A DNA stretch of 64,000 nt from Methylobacterium jeotgali (GTDB taxonomy: Bacteria > Pseudomonadota > Alphaproteobacteria > Rhizobiales > Beijerinckiaceae), in contig NZ_BPQR01000013.1 in assembly GCF_022179345.1 (NCBI RefSeq), positions 1 to 64,000 on the forward strand. Direction: 5' to 3'. Shown piece by piece: positions 1 to 8,880 of the stretch (its first letter is position 1; the number at the start of each line of letters is the position of its first letter). Both the position numbers and the translations under genes were made by a program. The notes under the pieces were generated by a model. It was not told the origin of the DNA, searched no databases, and worked only from the letters and a program-made list of their open reading frames with translations.

Positions 1-1
1 G

Positions 2-620
2 CGCCAGGCGGCGGAAGGGGACCTGCACGCCGCTAAGCAGGATCGATCGGACGTGGAGGCCGCCCGGGAGAACTGGTTCGCGAACCAGGACATCCTCGAC
101 CCGGATCGGCTGATGTTCCTCGACGAGACCGCCACCACCAACATGGCCCGCCGCTACGGATGGGCGCCGCGCGGCCAGCGCCGCCGGACCGCCGTGTCGC
201 AAGGTTACTGCAAGACGACCGGTCACCAAAGCGCTGCGCGCCGACGGCCTGTGGCACTTAATCTGGCCGATGGCGCCACGAACGGGGGCACTTCCGGGCC
301 TACGTCACAGACATCCTGGCCTTGGTGCTGCGGCCCGGTGATACGATCGACAACCTCGGGACGCACAAGGTGGCTGGCGTGTGCGAGATGATCGAGGTGG
401 CGGGGACGCGGCTCCTCTACCTCCTGCCTAACGCGCCCGAACCGAAGGACCGCGCAAAGACTTCAACACAATCGGGCAGATCTTCTCCAAGCTCAAGCGC
501 CTGGTCCGGACCAGGACCGCCCGCACCGTGTCGACCTCTGGGCCACCATCCGGCAGGCACTCACTCGTTTCACAGCTCAGGAGTGCCGCAACGCCTCACC
601 GCCGCCGGATACGCAGGCGA
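2..620 (+). pseudogene. IS630-family transposase, decayed by several frameshifts
   Basis: The C-terminal DDE half of an IS630-type transposase can be read in pieces. Frame 2 gives a stretch with LDETATTNMARRYGWAPRG, the region of the first or second catalytic acid in this family. Frame 3 continues with an ALRADGL motif, frame 1 with DTIDNLGTHK (the DNLGSHK-type motif, with residues lost before it), and later pieces resemble the FSKLKRLVRTRTARTV and AAGYAGD tail. At least three frame changes are needed and the 5' part lies outside the window. It cannot make a working transposase. Family assignment rests on motif recognition; exact ends and terminal repeats are not visible. Confidence 0.8.
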
Positions 621-769
621 CGTAACTGCTAGTATATGGTCGGGCCCAGCTCTAGGGATTACAGCAATGCCATCAAAGTGACCCACGCCATTCTTGCATT
701 ATCGACGGGCTGTACGGGTTTCACAAAGGCAATTCCGGCTCGATTTGAGTAGATTAAGCCAATAATTAA

Positions 770-1963
770 TCAGCCAAATGCACTGGAAACAGCCGCAACC
801 ATTGGCCGCAGGGAATTTTCCCAGAGCAGATCTTGAACAGATTCCGGCGAGCGATGAGCAGTTGTGTGACCGCTTGACAGATAGCGGTCCACAGATTCCC
901 AAAACTCGCTGGGATCATCGGTGATTGTGATGTCGTTTAGATCGGTGCATGCCTCAAATCCCTCGAAAGCAAGGCGCGTCGCGACAATCGGGCGTCCGCT
1001 AACGATCGCTTCTGCGGTCTTCAGGTTCGAGCCGCCGCTGTACAGCTTGGGCAGGATAACGACCCGCGCGCCGGCATAAAGCGTAGCTAGGGCGTGATCG
1101 TCGACCCAGCCGAGAAAGCGGCACCGGTCCAGGACGCGGCGGGCCTTCTGGAAACGAGGCGCCGCCCGCATCAGCGAACCGACCTTGCCACAGACGACGA
1201 TTTCGCCTCCGGACAGGGGGTGGCCTTGAGCCTGTGCCGCCAGGTCGACGATTCCGTGAGCGTTCGGCGGGTGAGCGCTGCTGACGAAGATCGCGTAGGG
1301 CGAGCCAAGGGGGAGATAGGTCGAGACGGCGTCATGAGGTTGCGTCGGCAGCGAGGCCACGCCGTTCGGCGCGACGCAGACCTGGCCAGCGCCCAGCCTA
1401 CGAAACTGGGCAGCATCTCCCTCCGAAACCGTAACGATGAGATCGCATTCCCGAGCGATCTCTCTTTCGAACGCCGCGATGTCGCGGACAGTCTCGGGCG
1501 TGATGCTGGCCCCGGCCACGGCCCGGTGACGCCAAGCGACCGTCTCGAAATTATAGGAAGAGTGGACGATCATCACGCCGTCCAGGTGCCCGTCGGCGCA
1601 CAGCCGCTTCACGACAGGCCATAGCGCAATTTCCTCGAACTGCAGCACCTGAGGGCCGGCGTTCGTGACTGCGGCGACGAACGCCGCGTAGGTGTTCGGC
1701 GCGCCCGCAACCGCCTTCCACCACGCCATCTCCGAGCGTCGCTCCTGAGCCGGCATGCGGTCCAACTCGGCCATGACGTCTGCATCGAGCGCGATGTCGC
1801 TCGCCCAGACGTCTGCTGCCGGCGTCTCGGCGGCGTGGTAGAACCCTGCATGGCGGACGTCGAAACCCGCGCTCGCGTACGCTTGCACGGTCGCGCTGGC
1901 CCGCAACTGCCCGCCATTACGCGGACGACGGAACGGCCAGGGTGCGAGCAGAAGTAAACGCAT
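770..1963 (-). CDS. Glycosyltransferase, GT4-like (group 1)
   Basis: Probable cytoplasmic retaining glycosyltransferase that moves a sugar from a nucleotide donor onto a growing surface glycan; acceptor unknown. The N-terminus has the GT-B start MRLLLLAPWPFRRPRNGGQ. The middle has a DLIVTVSEGDAAQFRRLG segment followed by a PNGV turn, and the C-terminal domain has LYSGGSNLKTAEAIVSGRP, the donor-binding region of group 1 enzymes. I chose the ATG at 1963, which begins directly with the GT-B strand and has an AGGGAG upstream; an ATG at 2008 would add 15 unlike residues. It is separated from the other cluster genes by a 350-base gap holding an IS5 remnant, so it may be transcribed separately. Confidence 0.85.
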   Translation of the reverse strand: MRLLLLAPWPFRRPRNGGQLRASATVQAYASAGFDVRHAGFYHAAETPAADVWASDIALDADVMAELDRMPAQERRSEMAWWKAVAGAPNTYAAFVAAVTNAGPQVLQFEEIALWPVVKRLCADGHLDGVMIVHSSYNFETVAWRHRAVAGASITPETVRDIAAFEREIARECDLIVTVSEGDAAQFRRLGAGQVCVAPNGVASLPTQPHDAVSTYLPLGSPYAIFVSSAHPPNAHGIVDLAAQAQGHPLSGGEIVVCGKVGSLMRAAPRFQKARRVLDRCRFLGWVDDHALATLYAGARVVILPKLYSGGSNLKTAEAIVSGRPIVATRLAFEGFEACTDLNDITITDDPSEFWESVDRYLSSGHTTAHRSPESVQDLLWENSLRPMVAAVSSAFG

Positions 1964-2035
1964 GCGGGCGAACCGCTCCCTGGACACTGTCATGGACTCA
2001 GAATCCACGCCGATTCAGCGTGGCAGGATAGTTCG

Positions 2036-2262
2036 TCACTCTTATCCGTCCGAGGCAGCGCAGGCCCGCAGCATCCGCTTCCAAGTCGTCAAGGTGCCCA
2101 AGGCCGAGAAGCATGTCCTCGTCCTGACCCGCTGCCGGGTCGCCGAGCCTTCCTTCGCTTAGGCAACTCTCTTGCGGCTGCTGACCACGGTCTACCGACG
2201 ATCTCCCGAGACCCTCAAAGGCCTTTGCATCGTCGCCTTCGCTCGCATCATGCTCGCCAAGG
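2036..2262 (+). pseudogene. IS5-family transposase C-terminal remnant
   Basis: Two reading frames together resemble the last third of IS5-group (IS427/IS1031-like) transposases. The first, about 2036-2161, has ARSIRFQVVKVPKAEKHV followed by a degenerate copy of the RRWVVERSFAW motif (here RCRVAEPSFA and a stop). The second, about 2172-2262, has YRRSPETLKGLCIVAFARI and MLAKA, matching the usual YERLPETLAGLHFVAFACLMLAK-type end. The DDE glutamate motif is damaged and the frame breaks between the pieces. This is a dead fragment between the FkbM gene and the first glycosyltransferase. No inverted repeats were recognised. Confidence 0.7.
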
Positions 2263-2313
2263 CAACACAGGTCGTTCAGGGTCATGACAGCGTCTCGCGG
2301 AGGGTTCGAGCGA

Positions 2314-3714
2314 TCAGCCCGCAGAGACGGCGCGCGGCTTGGCGATATAGTCGAGCTGCCGGTCCGGCGTTGTCTCGTGCAGGACTGCGACGTCGTAGTC
2401 CAGCTCGGACAGGAACGTGTGCAGATCGTCCAGCTTCGTTCCGTGGGAGGCGGCCAAATCCTGCTCCCATTCGAAGAGGATGATGGGCCGGCAGCTTGCG
2501 ATCGTCTCCCTCGCTCCCCTCAGCACATGCAGATCTGCGCCTTGGGCATCGACCTTGATCAGCTTGACGTTCTTGAGACCAAGCTCGTCGAGCGGGATGG
2601 CAGCGGTTTGGCTATCCATCTCGTTGGCAACCTCGAAAGTCAGAGCCGCTGCGTTGCTCAGCTTGCGGTAGAGGATTTGGCCGTTTCGCATCGGGAGGTC
2701 GACCTCCTGACGCTCCTGCGAGGCGAGCTTCATCCCGGTCTTGCGATCGTAGAGCGCCATCGGGTGGGTGACGACATTAGACCGCTCGTTGAGCGCCAGA
2801 TTCCCGCCTAGAACCTGGAGAATGCCCGTCTGCGGTTCAAACGCGTGGACCGTGCGGAAGCAACGGGCCATGGTCATCGTGTGGATGCCGATGTAAGCGC
2901 CCGCGTCGACGGCTACGCCATCCGACGCCGCGGCATCCTCAATCGCTTCCCTGACATGCGGCTCCCATTCCTTCCCGGCCAGAATCAGGCTGCCGATGTG
3001 ATCATGCGGACGGACCAACAGGCGATCGCCCGTTGGGCTTTTGGCGAGCACCAGACCGCGCTCGTCAGGGGACGGCTTCACGAGCCCGCGCAACTCCTCA
3101 ATCGCCGCGTCCAGGCCGTTGAACCGCTCCGACACCGCAGCACCCTGCATGATCTCGTCGAGATCGCGCTCAAGCTTGATGTAACGCCGATCCAATCCAT
3201 CGAACACGGCGTGGAGCTCGCGGGCCAGCTCGGCCACGCGCTCGACCGACTTGCCCTGCTCCTCTTCGAGACCTGCGATCCGCTGGGCCACAGCATAAGA
3301 ATCCTTGCGCAGACCGCCCATCTGCGAGGCGAAAGCGGCCGTCGCCAAGTCCTGCCAGTTCTTGGCGTCATCGCCAGCCGTCAAAGCCTCGCTGCCGGCC
3401 GGCGAGGCGGCGGCGGATGCCGCCGCCAGCGCGTCGATCCGGGCGTTCGCGGCCTCCTCGGCAGCGGAAATCGTCGCCGCCAGCGCGTCGATCCGGGCGT
3501 TCGCGGCCCCGTCCGCAGCGGAAACCGTCGCCGCCAGCTGGTCAATCCGGGCGTTCGTGGCCCGTTCAACGACCGCGATGTAAGCCGTGATGCGTACGCT
3601 CGCACCGCGGAAGAACGGCGCAATCAGCCACCAGAGTACTCTGCGCACGGGGTTGGTCGCCCAAGCCATCCCAGAAGTCGACCGACCGAATTCTGCGAGA
3701 TTGCCAAAACCCAT
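2314..3714 (-). CDS. FkbM-family methyltransferase with N-terminal coiled coil
   Basis: Predicted S-adenosylmethionine-dependent O-methyltransferase of 466 residues that probably methylates a sugar of the surface glycan. The C-terminal half carries the FkbM domain: VAVDAGAYIGIHTMTMA as SAM-binding motif I, VHAFEPQ as motif II, and LIKVDAQGADLHVLRGA plus a PIILFEWE strand. The N-terminal 215 residues are unlike the family core: a tryptophan-rich hydrophobic patch (residues 25-40), then an alanine-rich heptad region with three 18-residue repeats starting ARID at residues 55, 73 and 91. Such coiled coils may tether the enzyme or set glycan length; that is inference. It follows the epimerase by 42 bases and is likely cotranscribed with it. 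Confidence 0.85.
   Translation of the reverse strand: MGFGNLAEFGRSTSGMAWATNPVRRVLWWLIAPFFRGASVRITAYIAVVERATNARIDQLAATVSAADGAANARIDALAATISAAEEAANARIDALAAASAAASPAGSEALTAGDDAKNWQDLATAAFASQMGGLRKDSYAVAQRIAGLEEEQGKSVERVAELARELHAVFDGLDRRYIKLERDLDEIMQGAAVSERFNGLDAAIEELRGLVKPSPDERGLVLAKSPTGDRLLVRPHDHIGSLILAGKEWEPHVREAIEDAAASDGVAVDAGAYIGIHTMTMARCFRTVHAFEPQTGILQVLGGNLALNERSNVVTHPMALYDRKTGMKLASQERQEVDLPMRNGQILYRKLSNAAALTFEVANEMDSQTAAIPLDELGLKNVKLIKVDAQGADLHVLRGARETIASCRPIILFEWEQDLAASHGTKLDDLHTFLSELDYDVAVLHETTPDRQLDYIAKPRAVSAG
3405..3552 (-). repeat. 54-nt tandem repeat inside the FkbM gene
   Basis: Three in-frame copies of a 54-base unit encode 18-residue coiled-coil repeats, each beginning ARID(Q/A)LAA and followed by alanine-rich sequence. 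The bases around 3430-3460 and 3481-3510 are nearly identical on the plus strand. In-frame length variation by slipped-strand or recombination events would change coiled-coil length without breaking the methyltransferase domain. Confidence 0.75.
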
Positions 3715-3756
3715 CTCATATCCCCAGGTGCATGCTACAGCGTCGAGACGCGCCGA

Positions 3757-4731
3757 TCAGATCAGGCTCGAGAACGAGCAGTGAGTCTTGACGTCAGCGA
3801 TAGTATTGGCGATTCCCGCCGAGAGCGATACGCGCGGAGCCCAACCGAGAACCCGACAGACCCGATCGATGGCCAGCACGTTAGCCGGCACATCGATCGA
3901 CCGGGACGGCAGGCGGTTCACGGCGATCGGCGTGCCGAGAGCGTCTTCAATCACGGCTATGGTCTGGTTGAGGCTAGCGCCTTCGCCGGTCCCTACGTTG
4001 AAGACGAAATCATCGACGCGGGGCGCGCAGGCGAGCTTCGCCAGGCAGCTCGCCGCATCCGCGATGTGAATGAAGTCGCGGATGATCTCACCATCGCCCC
4101 AGATCACGATCTCCTGCCCGTTGACGGCGCGGTGGAGGAACGTCGTGACCGCGCCCAGACCCCGCGCCACGTTCTGTCCAGCGCCATACGGGTTCGCAAT
4201 CCTGGCGATCCTGCAGTCGAGCCCATGCATAGCGCGATAAAGCCCCAGATATACCTCCGCGCAGACTTTGCCGGCCCCGTAGGCCGTGATCGGTTTCAGC
4301 ACCGTATCCTCGGTGATGGGGATGCTACCGACCCGCCCATAAACCGTGCCGCCCGACGAGGTGAAGAGGACGCGACCGTGGCCGCGGCGCTTCAGCGCCT
4401 CGAGGAGCCCGATCGTGGCGGAGACGTTCATCAGCAGGTCGCCGCCCGGGTTGGCGTTCGCGCTGGCCGGAATCGAGCTCCACGCATAGTGATGGATTAC
4501 GTCGATGCCCGCGATCAAGCTGTCCCAATCCGCGGAGGCAAGTTCAAAGCCGACCCGCACGATGTTATCCGATAGATCGGATGGGAAGCTAAACCGCGGC
4601 AGCGAGCGCGTCGCGATCGTGACGTGATGCTCATCTCTTGCCAGCTGAAGCGCAACGTGGCGGCCGATGAAGCCATCGCCACCCAGGATGAGATGATTCT
4701 GTCGCTCCACCGACGCTTTATTCTCAGCCAA
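3757..4731 (-). CDS. NAD-dependent epimerase/dehydratase (extended SDR)
   Basis: A 324-residue extended short-chain dehydrogenase of the kind that makes activated sugars, most like UDP-glucose 4-epimerases. The nucleotide-binding loop is LGGDGFIGRHVA (GxxGxxG) near residue 17. The catalytic Ser/Thr region is FTSSGGTVYG and the catalytic pair is Tyr-Lys in YGAGK. NPYGAGQN and IIRDFIHIADAA are typical substrate-domain motifs. The start overlaps the end of the upstream glycosyltransferase by 8 bases, showing translational coupling. The exact substrate cannot be read from the sequence. Confidence 0.87.
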   Translation of the reverse strand: MAENKASVERQNHLILGGDGFIGRHVALQLARDEHHVTIATRSLPRFSFPSDLSDNIVRVGFELASADWDSLIAGIDVIHHYAWSSIPASANANPGGDLLMNVSATIGLLEALKRRGHGRVLFTSSGGTVYGRVGSIPITEDTVLKPITAYGAGKVCAEVYLGLYRAMHGLDCRIARIANPYGAGQNVARGLGAVTTFLHRAVNGQEIVIWGDGEIIRDFIHIADAASCLAKLACAPRVDDFVFNVGTGEGASLNQTIAVIEDALGTPIAVNRLPSRSIDVPANVLAIDRVCRVLGWAPRVSLSAGIANTIADVKTHCSFSSLI

Positions 4732-5974
4732 AGCGCAACCTAACCGACAGATTATGCTTCAGGAAGAGGAGCAACGGCAGCGTCGGATCGATCGACACAT
4801 TCCAGGGTCGCATGTGCTCGCCGAATGCGGTTTCCATGCGATCGAGATGACGGTCGAACGAGAGGTCGCTGGTCACCAGCCGTCGGCCAGCCCGACCCAT
4901 CTTGGCCAGATCATGCTGCCCGGCGGCAACTTCCATCATGGCTCTGGCCAGATCGTCGACAGTGCGGTCGATCTTGATGCAGTGGACGTTGTCGATCAGT
5001 CGCTCGCTTGTCCCGCAATTGCCGGTGATGATGGGTGGCGTACCGCACCCGGCGGCGCCAAGGGGCGCAAACGGGAAGGGATCGCGCTCCCAGGTCGGAC
5101 ACAGGAACGCATCGTAATCCGCATATGATCTCAGCAGATCGGGATACGACCTCTGTCCTATGAAACGGACGTGTTCCTGCAGGTGCAGCCGTTTGACCAT
5201 GTCGATGTAGCGGGGCACGTCACCCTCGCCGAGTAGGTCAACAGAGAAGTGGATCCCGGCATCCTTCAGCCGCACGCTGGCCTCGATGATCAGGTCTGTG
5301 CCCTTGTGGGCGCTGATCGAGCTGGCGGCGACGAACCGCGCCTTGCCGTCCGGCATGTAGGGGCCATGGGGTACCGCGTAGGAGAGATCAGCCCAGCCGG
5401 CGACGATATCGGCTCCGTGCGCGAACGTGATGCCCGAGTGATCCTCGATCTCGTCGAGCAGATTTTGGCTGACCGATTGAATCCGCGCCTTTTCGTAGAG
5501 TCGGCTGCCCTGTGCATTGAACAGGCCCCGAACGTCCTCCGGCACGTTCGCAGCAATATCGACTGGGACCCGATCGCCGAGATAGATCGCCCAAGGCACG
5601 TCGAGGTAGTTCAACAAGTCCATCATCGCCAGGCCGCCGATGCCGGTCATATTCCACAGCGAAACGATGTCCGGCTTGAACTCTGTCAGCGCGTTCAAGA
5701 GATGCAGAGTGTTTGAGTAGGATGAGCAGACCGCACTATGGAGCTCCCGCACCTCGTAGGTGAGATTTGGCATGTGCGGGATGTGCCAATGCAGGTCGAG
5801 GCGGCGATGGACCCAGTCGGCCGCCTCGATCGGCGTCGGCAGATGAGACCAGCTCGTCAGCACGCGCACTTCGTGGCCGCGCTTCTTCAGCGCCTCCGCT
5901 GTCTGTGCGCAAGCGATCTCGTAACCGCCCAGAATCACCGGCGGATAAAGATTCGTCAGGAACAGGATGCGCAA
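4724..5974 (-). CDS. Glycosyltransferase family 4
   Basis: Predicted GT-B glycosyltransferase of 416 residues. The N-terminus MRILFLTNLYPPVILGGYE is the classical GT4 start with the glycine-rich acceptor-side loop. The C-terminal Rossmann domain shows FVAASSISAHKGTDLIIEA, VDLLGEGD, a VRFIGQR strand and PTWERDPFPFAPLGAAGCG, where the E-x7-E donor motif normally lies; its second acidic residue is not obvious. It sits between another GT4 enzyme (9-base gap upstream) and the epimerase (8-base overlap downstream), so all three are one transcription unit. The role in surface polysaccharide assembly is inferred from this context. Confidence 0.87.
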   Translation of the reverse strand: MRILFLTNLYPPVILGGYEIACAQTAEALKKRGHEVRVLTSWSHLPTPIEAADWVHRRLDLHWHIPHMPNLTYEVRELHSAVCSSYSNTLHLLNALTEFKPDIVSLWNMTGIGGLAMMDLLNYLDVPWAIYLGDRVPVDIAANVPEDVRGLFNAQGSRLYEKARIQSVSQNLLDEIEDHSGITFAHGADIVAGWADLSYAVPHGPYMPDGKARFVAASSISAHKGTDLIIEASVRLKDAGIHFSVDLLGEGDVPRYIDMVKRLHLQEHVRFIGQRSYPDLLRSYADYDAFLCPTWERDPFPFAPLGAAGCGTPPIITGNCGTSERLIDNVHCIKIDRTVDDLARAMMEVAAGQHDLAKMGRAGRRLVTSDLSFDRHLDRMETAFGEHMRPWNVSIDPTLPLLLFLKHNLSVRLRFG

Positions 5975-5983
5975 GGACTGCCT

Positions 5984-7096
5984 CTACTGGTTCTTGCCGG
6001 CAAGGGTCCGCCGATAGAAATCGGCCAGGCGGTGCCCGATCGTCTCCATGCCGTGATGCTGCACGACGTGCGCCCGCGCAAGATCGCCAGCATTCGGCCC
6101 CGGCCATGAACCCGCCACCACCTCGCGCAAGATCGCCGCTAAGGTGGGGACGTCGGAGAATACGCGCCCGAACCGAGGATCAGGAACGAGTTCGGGGAGC
6201 GATCCGGCATCGGACACCACGACCGGCAAGCCGAACGACATGGCTTCGAGCGTGGTCAAACCCATCAACTCGGGCTTCGCGACGTCATTCCCGTAGATAT
6301 CGCGCGCCGTCGACGCCTGAACGAAAATCCCATGCGCGTCATACAGCGCAAGAAGAGCGCTGTCGTCGGCGTCGAGTACGAAGCGGATATCCTTGTCGGC
6401 GGCCATGCCGAGCAGAAGTTCATAGTATTGCTGGTGATAGACGCGACCCACAATCGTCAGCGACAACCCCTCGGGCAATGCTGCTATGACGCGATCAATT
6501 CCCTTATGTGGAAGGATCCGGCTGACGCAGATCAGCTTTCGGGGATCGCGCGGCGGTCTGGCGGCTCCGGCCCTGAACCGCTCCGTGTCGATCGGGCCGA
6601 TCAGGATCTCGTGTGGCCCCTTGAAGAACGAGCCGAGCAGATTGTGCGCGTATTGCGAGATCGATACGACACCGTCAAGCAGCCCCACGCCGCGCCCGCG
6701 TAGCATTTGGGGATCCTCCCCGCCGCCGAGATCGGTCCCGATCATCGGGATCTTCAGCGAGCGCACAATCGCAGTGCTGTAGGCGCCGAAGAGCGTGAGA
6801 CATTGATGAACGTGAACGAGATCGAAGTCGGTAAGCTCGCGCCAAAGCGCGGCGGAGACCGCGTTCGTCATGCCGGGATGCGACGACTCGTTACGCAACA
6901 CACGGATGGGGATACCATCGCGCAGGAAAAACTGATCTTCCTTGCCCATTGAGAAGAGGACTTGCTCGAACCCGCCTACAGTCTGCAAGGACTGCATCAG
7001 ATAGTCGACGTAGCGCTCGCCGCCGCCGACATAGGAATCGGGAGAGAAGTAGGCTGGGTTTAGGTGCGCAACACGAAGCGGCTTGTCAGTTTTCAT
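5984..7096 (-). CDS. Glycosyltransferase family 4
   Basis: A 370-residue GT4-type glycosyltransferase and the first gene of the glycan cluster operon. The N-terminal domain has LRVAHLNPAYFSPDSYVGGG and a DLVHVHQ segment. The C-terminal domain has LICVSRILPHKGIDRVI, LTIVGRVYH and PELMGLTTLEAMSFGLPVVV, the canonical E-x7-E donor-binding motif, intact here. The ATG at 7096 fits, as the first beta strand begins seven residues later. Upstream is a noticeably A+T-richer stretch that probably holds the operon promoter. Donor and acceptor sugars are unknown. Confidence 0.88.
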   Translation of the reverse strand: MKTDKPLRVAHLNPAYFSPDSYVGGGERYVDYLMQSLQTVGGFEQVLFSMGKEDQFFLRDGIPIRVLRNESSHPGMTNAVSAALWRELTDFDLVHVHQCLTLFGAYSTAIVRSLKIPMIGTDLGGGEDPQMLRGRGVGLLDGVVSISQYAHNLLGSFFKGPHEILIGPIDTERFRAGAARPPRDPRKLICVSRILPHKGIDRVIAALPEGLSLTIVGRVYHQQYYELLLGMAADKDIRFVLDADDSALLALYDAHGIFVQASTARDIYGNDVAKPELMGLTTLEAMSFGLPVVVSDAGSLPELVPDPRFGRVFSDVPTLAAILREVVAGSWPGPNAGDLARAHVVQHHGMETIGHRLADFYRRTLAGKNQ

Positions 7097-7453
7097 TTAG
7101 ATCTCGGTGATCTGCCGTCGCTGGTGGTTCGCCGCGATCGTTAGTGGATGGTTGGCTTTGACGCCAGCGCGAGAGTCTCATCTGGCCGGGGTTTGTGCAG
7201 ACGCCATCGCCCGCCGACCACCCGCGCCGAGAGTCAGCCGCCAGCCGACCTTTACTGTCAATCCGCTGCTCCACGTTGGTGAGGCTGGATAGCTGAAAGG
7301 ACTAAATTCAGTCTATGAGGTTCGATAATCACAATCAAGCGTGGTTGAACCAAGATCTGCCAGGAACTACTGAGAACTCTGCCTGTCTTCTTTCAGAGAA
7401 CTACAAAAGACATACTTCTTTAATGGAAATCTCGAAGATCGATTTCGAGAAGC
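7097..7453. other. Intergenic, A+T-rich, likely promoter region of the glycan operon
   Basis: No convincing gene. The part at about 7290-7440 is clearly A+T-richer than the rest of the window. On the minus strand a perfect TTGACA lies at 7256-7261, but I see no good -10 at the right distance. A short inverted repeat, GACT-N6-AGTC, lies near 7299-7312. A short plus-strand open frame from 7315 has no family resemblance and runs into the neighbouring fragment, so it was not called. Confidence 0.4.
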
Positions 7454-7705
7454 TCATCGCTCCCACCCTTTCCGGCCTTCGGACAAACCGTTCTCCCAAA
7501 AATGAACGAGGGGATTCACGCCGGCTTGCGCCACGTCCGGGTTTTGTTCGAGGTAGCCCCGTGTACTGAAATATGCAGAAGGGTCGCGCCCCTCTCGCCA
7601 TCCGTGCTCGAGGTAATGCGTTAAGGGATCAATATCTGCTTCGGCAACATCGCGATATCGCCAGCGATAGTACGCCTCATCAAAACCGCCAAGGCGAACG
7701 CCTAT
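7454..7705 (-). pseudogene. 3' fragment of a glycosyltransferase-associated repeat protein
   Basis: The last 75-80 residues of a longer open frame contain two copies of a motif seen at the ends of many alphaproteobacterial glycosyltransferases and exopolysaccharide proteins. Each copy has the form F-x4-YY/YL, then D-V-A, then PL-x-H-(Y/F), then G-x2-EGR: FDEAYYRWRYRDVAEADIDP followed by HYLEHGWREGR, and YLEQNPDVAQAGVNPLVHFW with a final EGRKGWER. Upstream the frame dissolves into arginine/proline-rich noncoding-looking sequence that crosses an IS6 remnant out of frame, so the 5' part of the gene is lost. It may once have been a further glycosyltransferase of this cluster. Confidence 0.6.
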
Positions 7706-8099
7706 CACGGGCGTCGTGCGCCGAGGTCGTGCCCAGAACATGCGTCGCGCCCCAAGGTTCGAGGCAGGGCCAAATTCGATTGGCCTGCCCTCTTTGTGTG
7801 GTCCGAGTTGACGGTAGTGCATTGTCGGCCTGAACGCCATGGCTGGTGTTGCGGGGCTCCGGTGCACGGAGGCGATCTGGCGTGGCCCTGGCTCTGCCGC
7901 GGCGTCAGCGGATACGCCCCGAGACCGGCCGTGCGAGCGTGATGCGCGGTTTGCGATCGTGATGTGAACGGCGAACTCGATCCGCTGAGGTTCGTGACGT
8001 GATCCCCGTCGCTCATCCGGTGGAGGCCAAACTGGCGGCTTGGGATTGGCGCGTTGCAGCGGCGGGACCAACGGATAACCGGCAGAGCTGGTCGGGGTT
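7706..8099. other. Intergenic debris between the tail fragment and the IS6 remnant
   Basis: I recognise no gene, RNA or terminal repeat here. Both strands carry open frames, but they show arginine- and serine-rich composition typical of noncoding high-G+C DNA and no family motifs. Its position between two truncated genes suggests a deletion scar. Confidence 0.4.
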
Positions 8100-8288
8100 G
8101 CGCAGCCGCGTCTCGATCTCAGGAGCGTAGCGCTGGACCCAGCAGTAGATCGTGGTGCGATCGACCGGAACGCCGTGTTCAACCATCATCTGCTCAAGAT
8201 CGCGATAGCTGACGCCATAGCAGTATGACCAGCGCATCGCCCACAGCACGATCTCACCCGCGGGATAAGGCCCTGTCGATTCCGACAT
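8100..8288 (-). pseudogene. IS6-family transposase, N-terminal fragment
   Basis: From an ATG at 8288 the frame encodes about 63 residues typical of the start of IS6/IS26-group transposases: YPAGEIVLWAMRWSYCYGVS, YRDLEQMMVEHGVPVDRTTI and YCWVQRYAPEIETRLR. This is the helix-turn-helix region that binds the terminal repeats. After RLR the similarity stops, exactly where the DDE domain should begin, so the element is truncated by deletion and inactive. No complete terminal inverted repeat was identified on either side. Confidence 0.8.
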
Positions 8289-8880
8289 GACCCAGATCCC
8301 TCGCCAACCTGCCTCCTCCGGCCGAAGCACCTGGAGTTGACCCGGTCTCGTGGAGCGCTTCAGGCTTTCCGCACGAGACGCGCTCCAAGCAGGGGCGTGC
8401 GCGGCAGGGCCCCAGGCGTTTCCTGGCCGCTCCTGGTGAAGGTCACTGATAATCCAGGCGCGAATTCGCGGCGAGGTCACCGCGCGCTCCCGTGATTCCA
8501 CCCAGGTCGAGCAGAAGCCTAGGGAATTCACCGGGGCGCCGACGAGTGCGGGTTTCATGCCTGCGGCAAGCGGCGCACGCGCATCAATAGGAATTTGCAT
8601 TGGAGCCTCGCAGCGCGGCGGAGGCTCGGCCCACAGGACCGCGCTCCGGGATCAGATGGAAGGATGCGAAGCCACGTGTTTGATCATCAGGGTGTGTTCC
8701 TCGAAACGGCGAAGAGTGCTTCGGCGGCAGCGGCCGATGACGACGGCATTTCCGCGGCGTCATAGCCGAAGATGCGGCTCGAAGCGGGCTATCGAATCGA
8801 TGATCGAGGGGAACAGACGACGGAAGGCTTGTTCCGACTAGCTGTCGTTTGTTGCAGCCAGCCTGTCATCATACAATCGA
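8289..8880. other. Gene-poor gap between the IS6 remnant and tRNA-Phe
   Basis: Nearly 600 bases without a supportable gene. Open frames exist on both strands but have no recognisable motifs. This is the segment touching the 3' end of the tRNA, where an integrase gene would be expected if the region were an intact island; none is visible. Confidence 0.45.

Noticed and set aside
2845-4575. Plus-strand 576-codon frame over the FkbM and epimerase genes
   Set aside because: It is antisense to two genes with clear motifs and shows no motif of its own.
7256-7261. Perfect TTGACA as the glycan operon promoter
   Set aside because: No acceptable -10 hexamer lies 16-18 bases downstream on the minus strand, so I did not call a promoter.
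7454-8182. A single 242-residue protein on the minus strand
   Set aside because: Only the last 80 residues resemble a family; the rest crosses the IS6 remnant out of frame and has noncoding composition.
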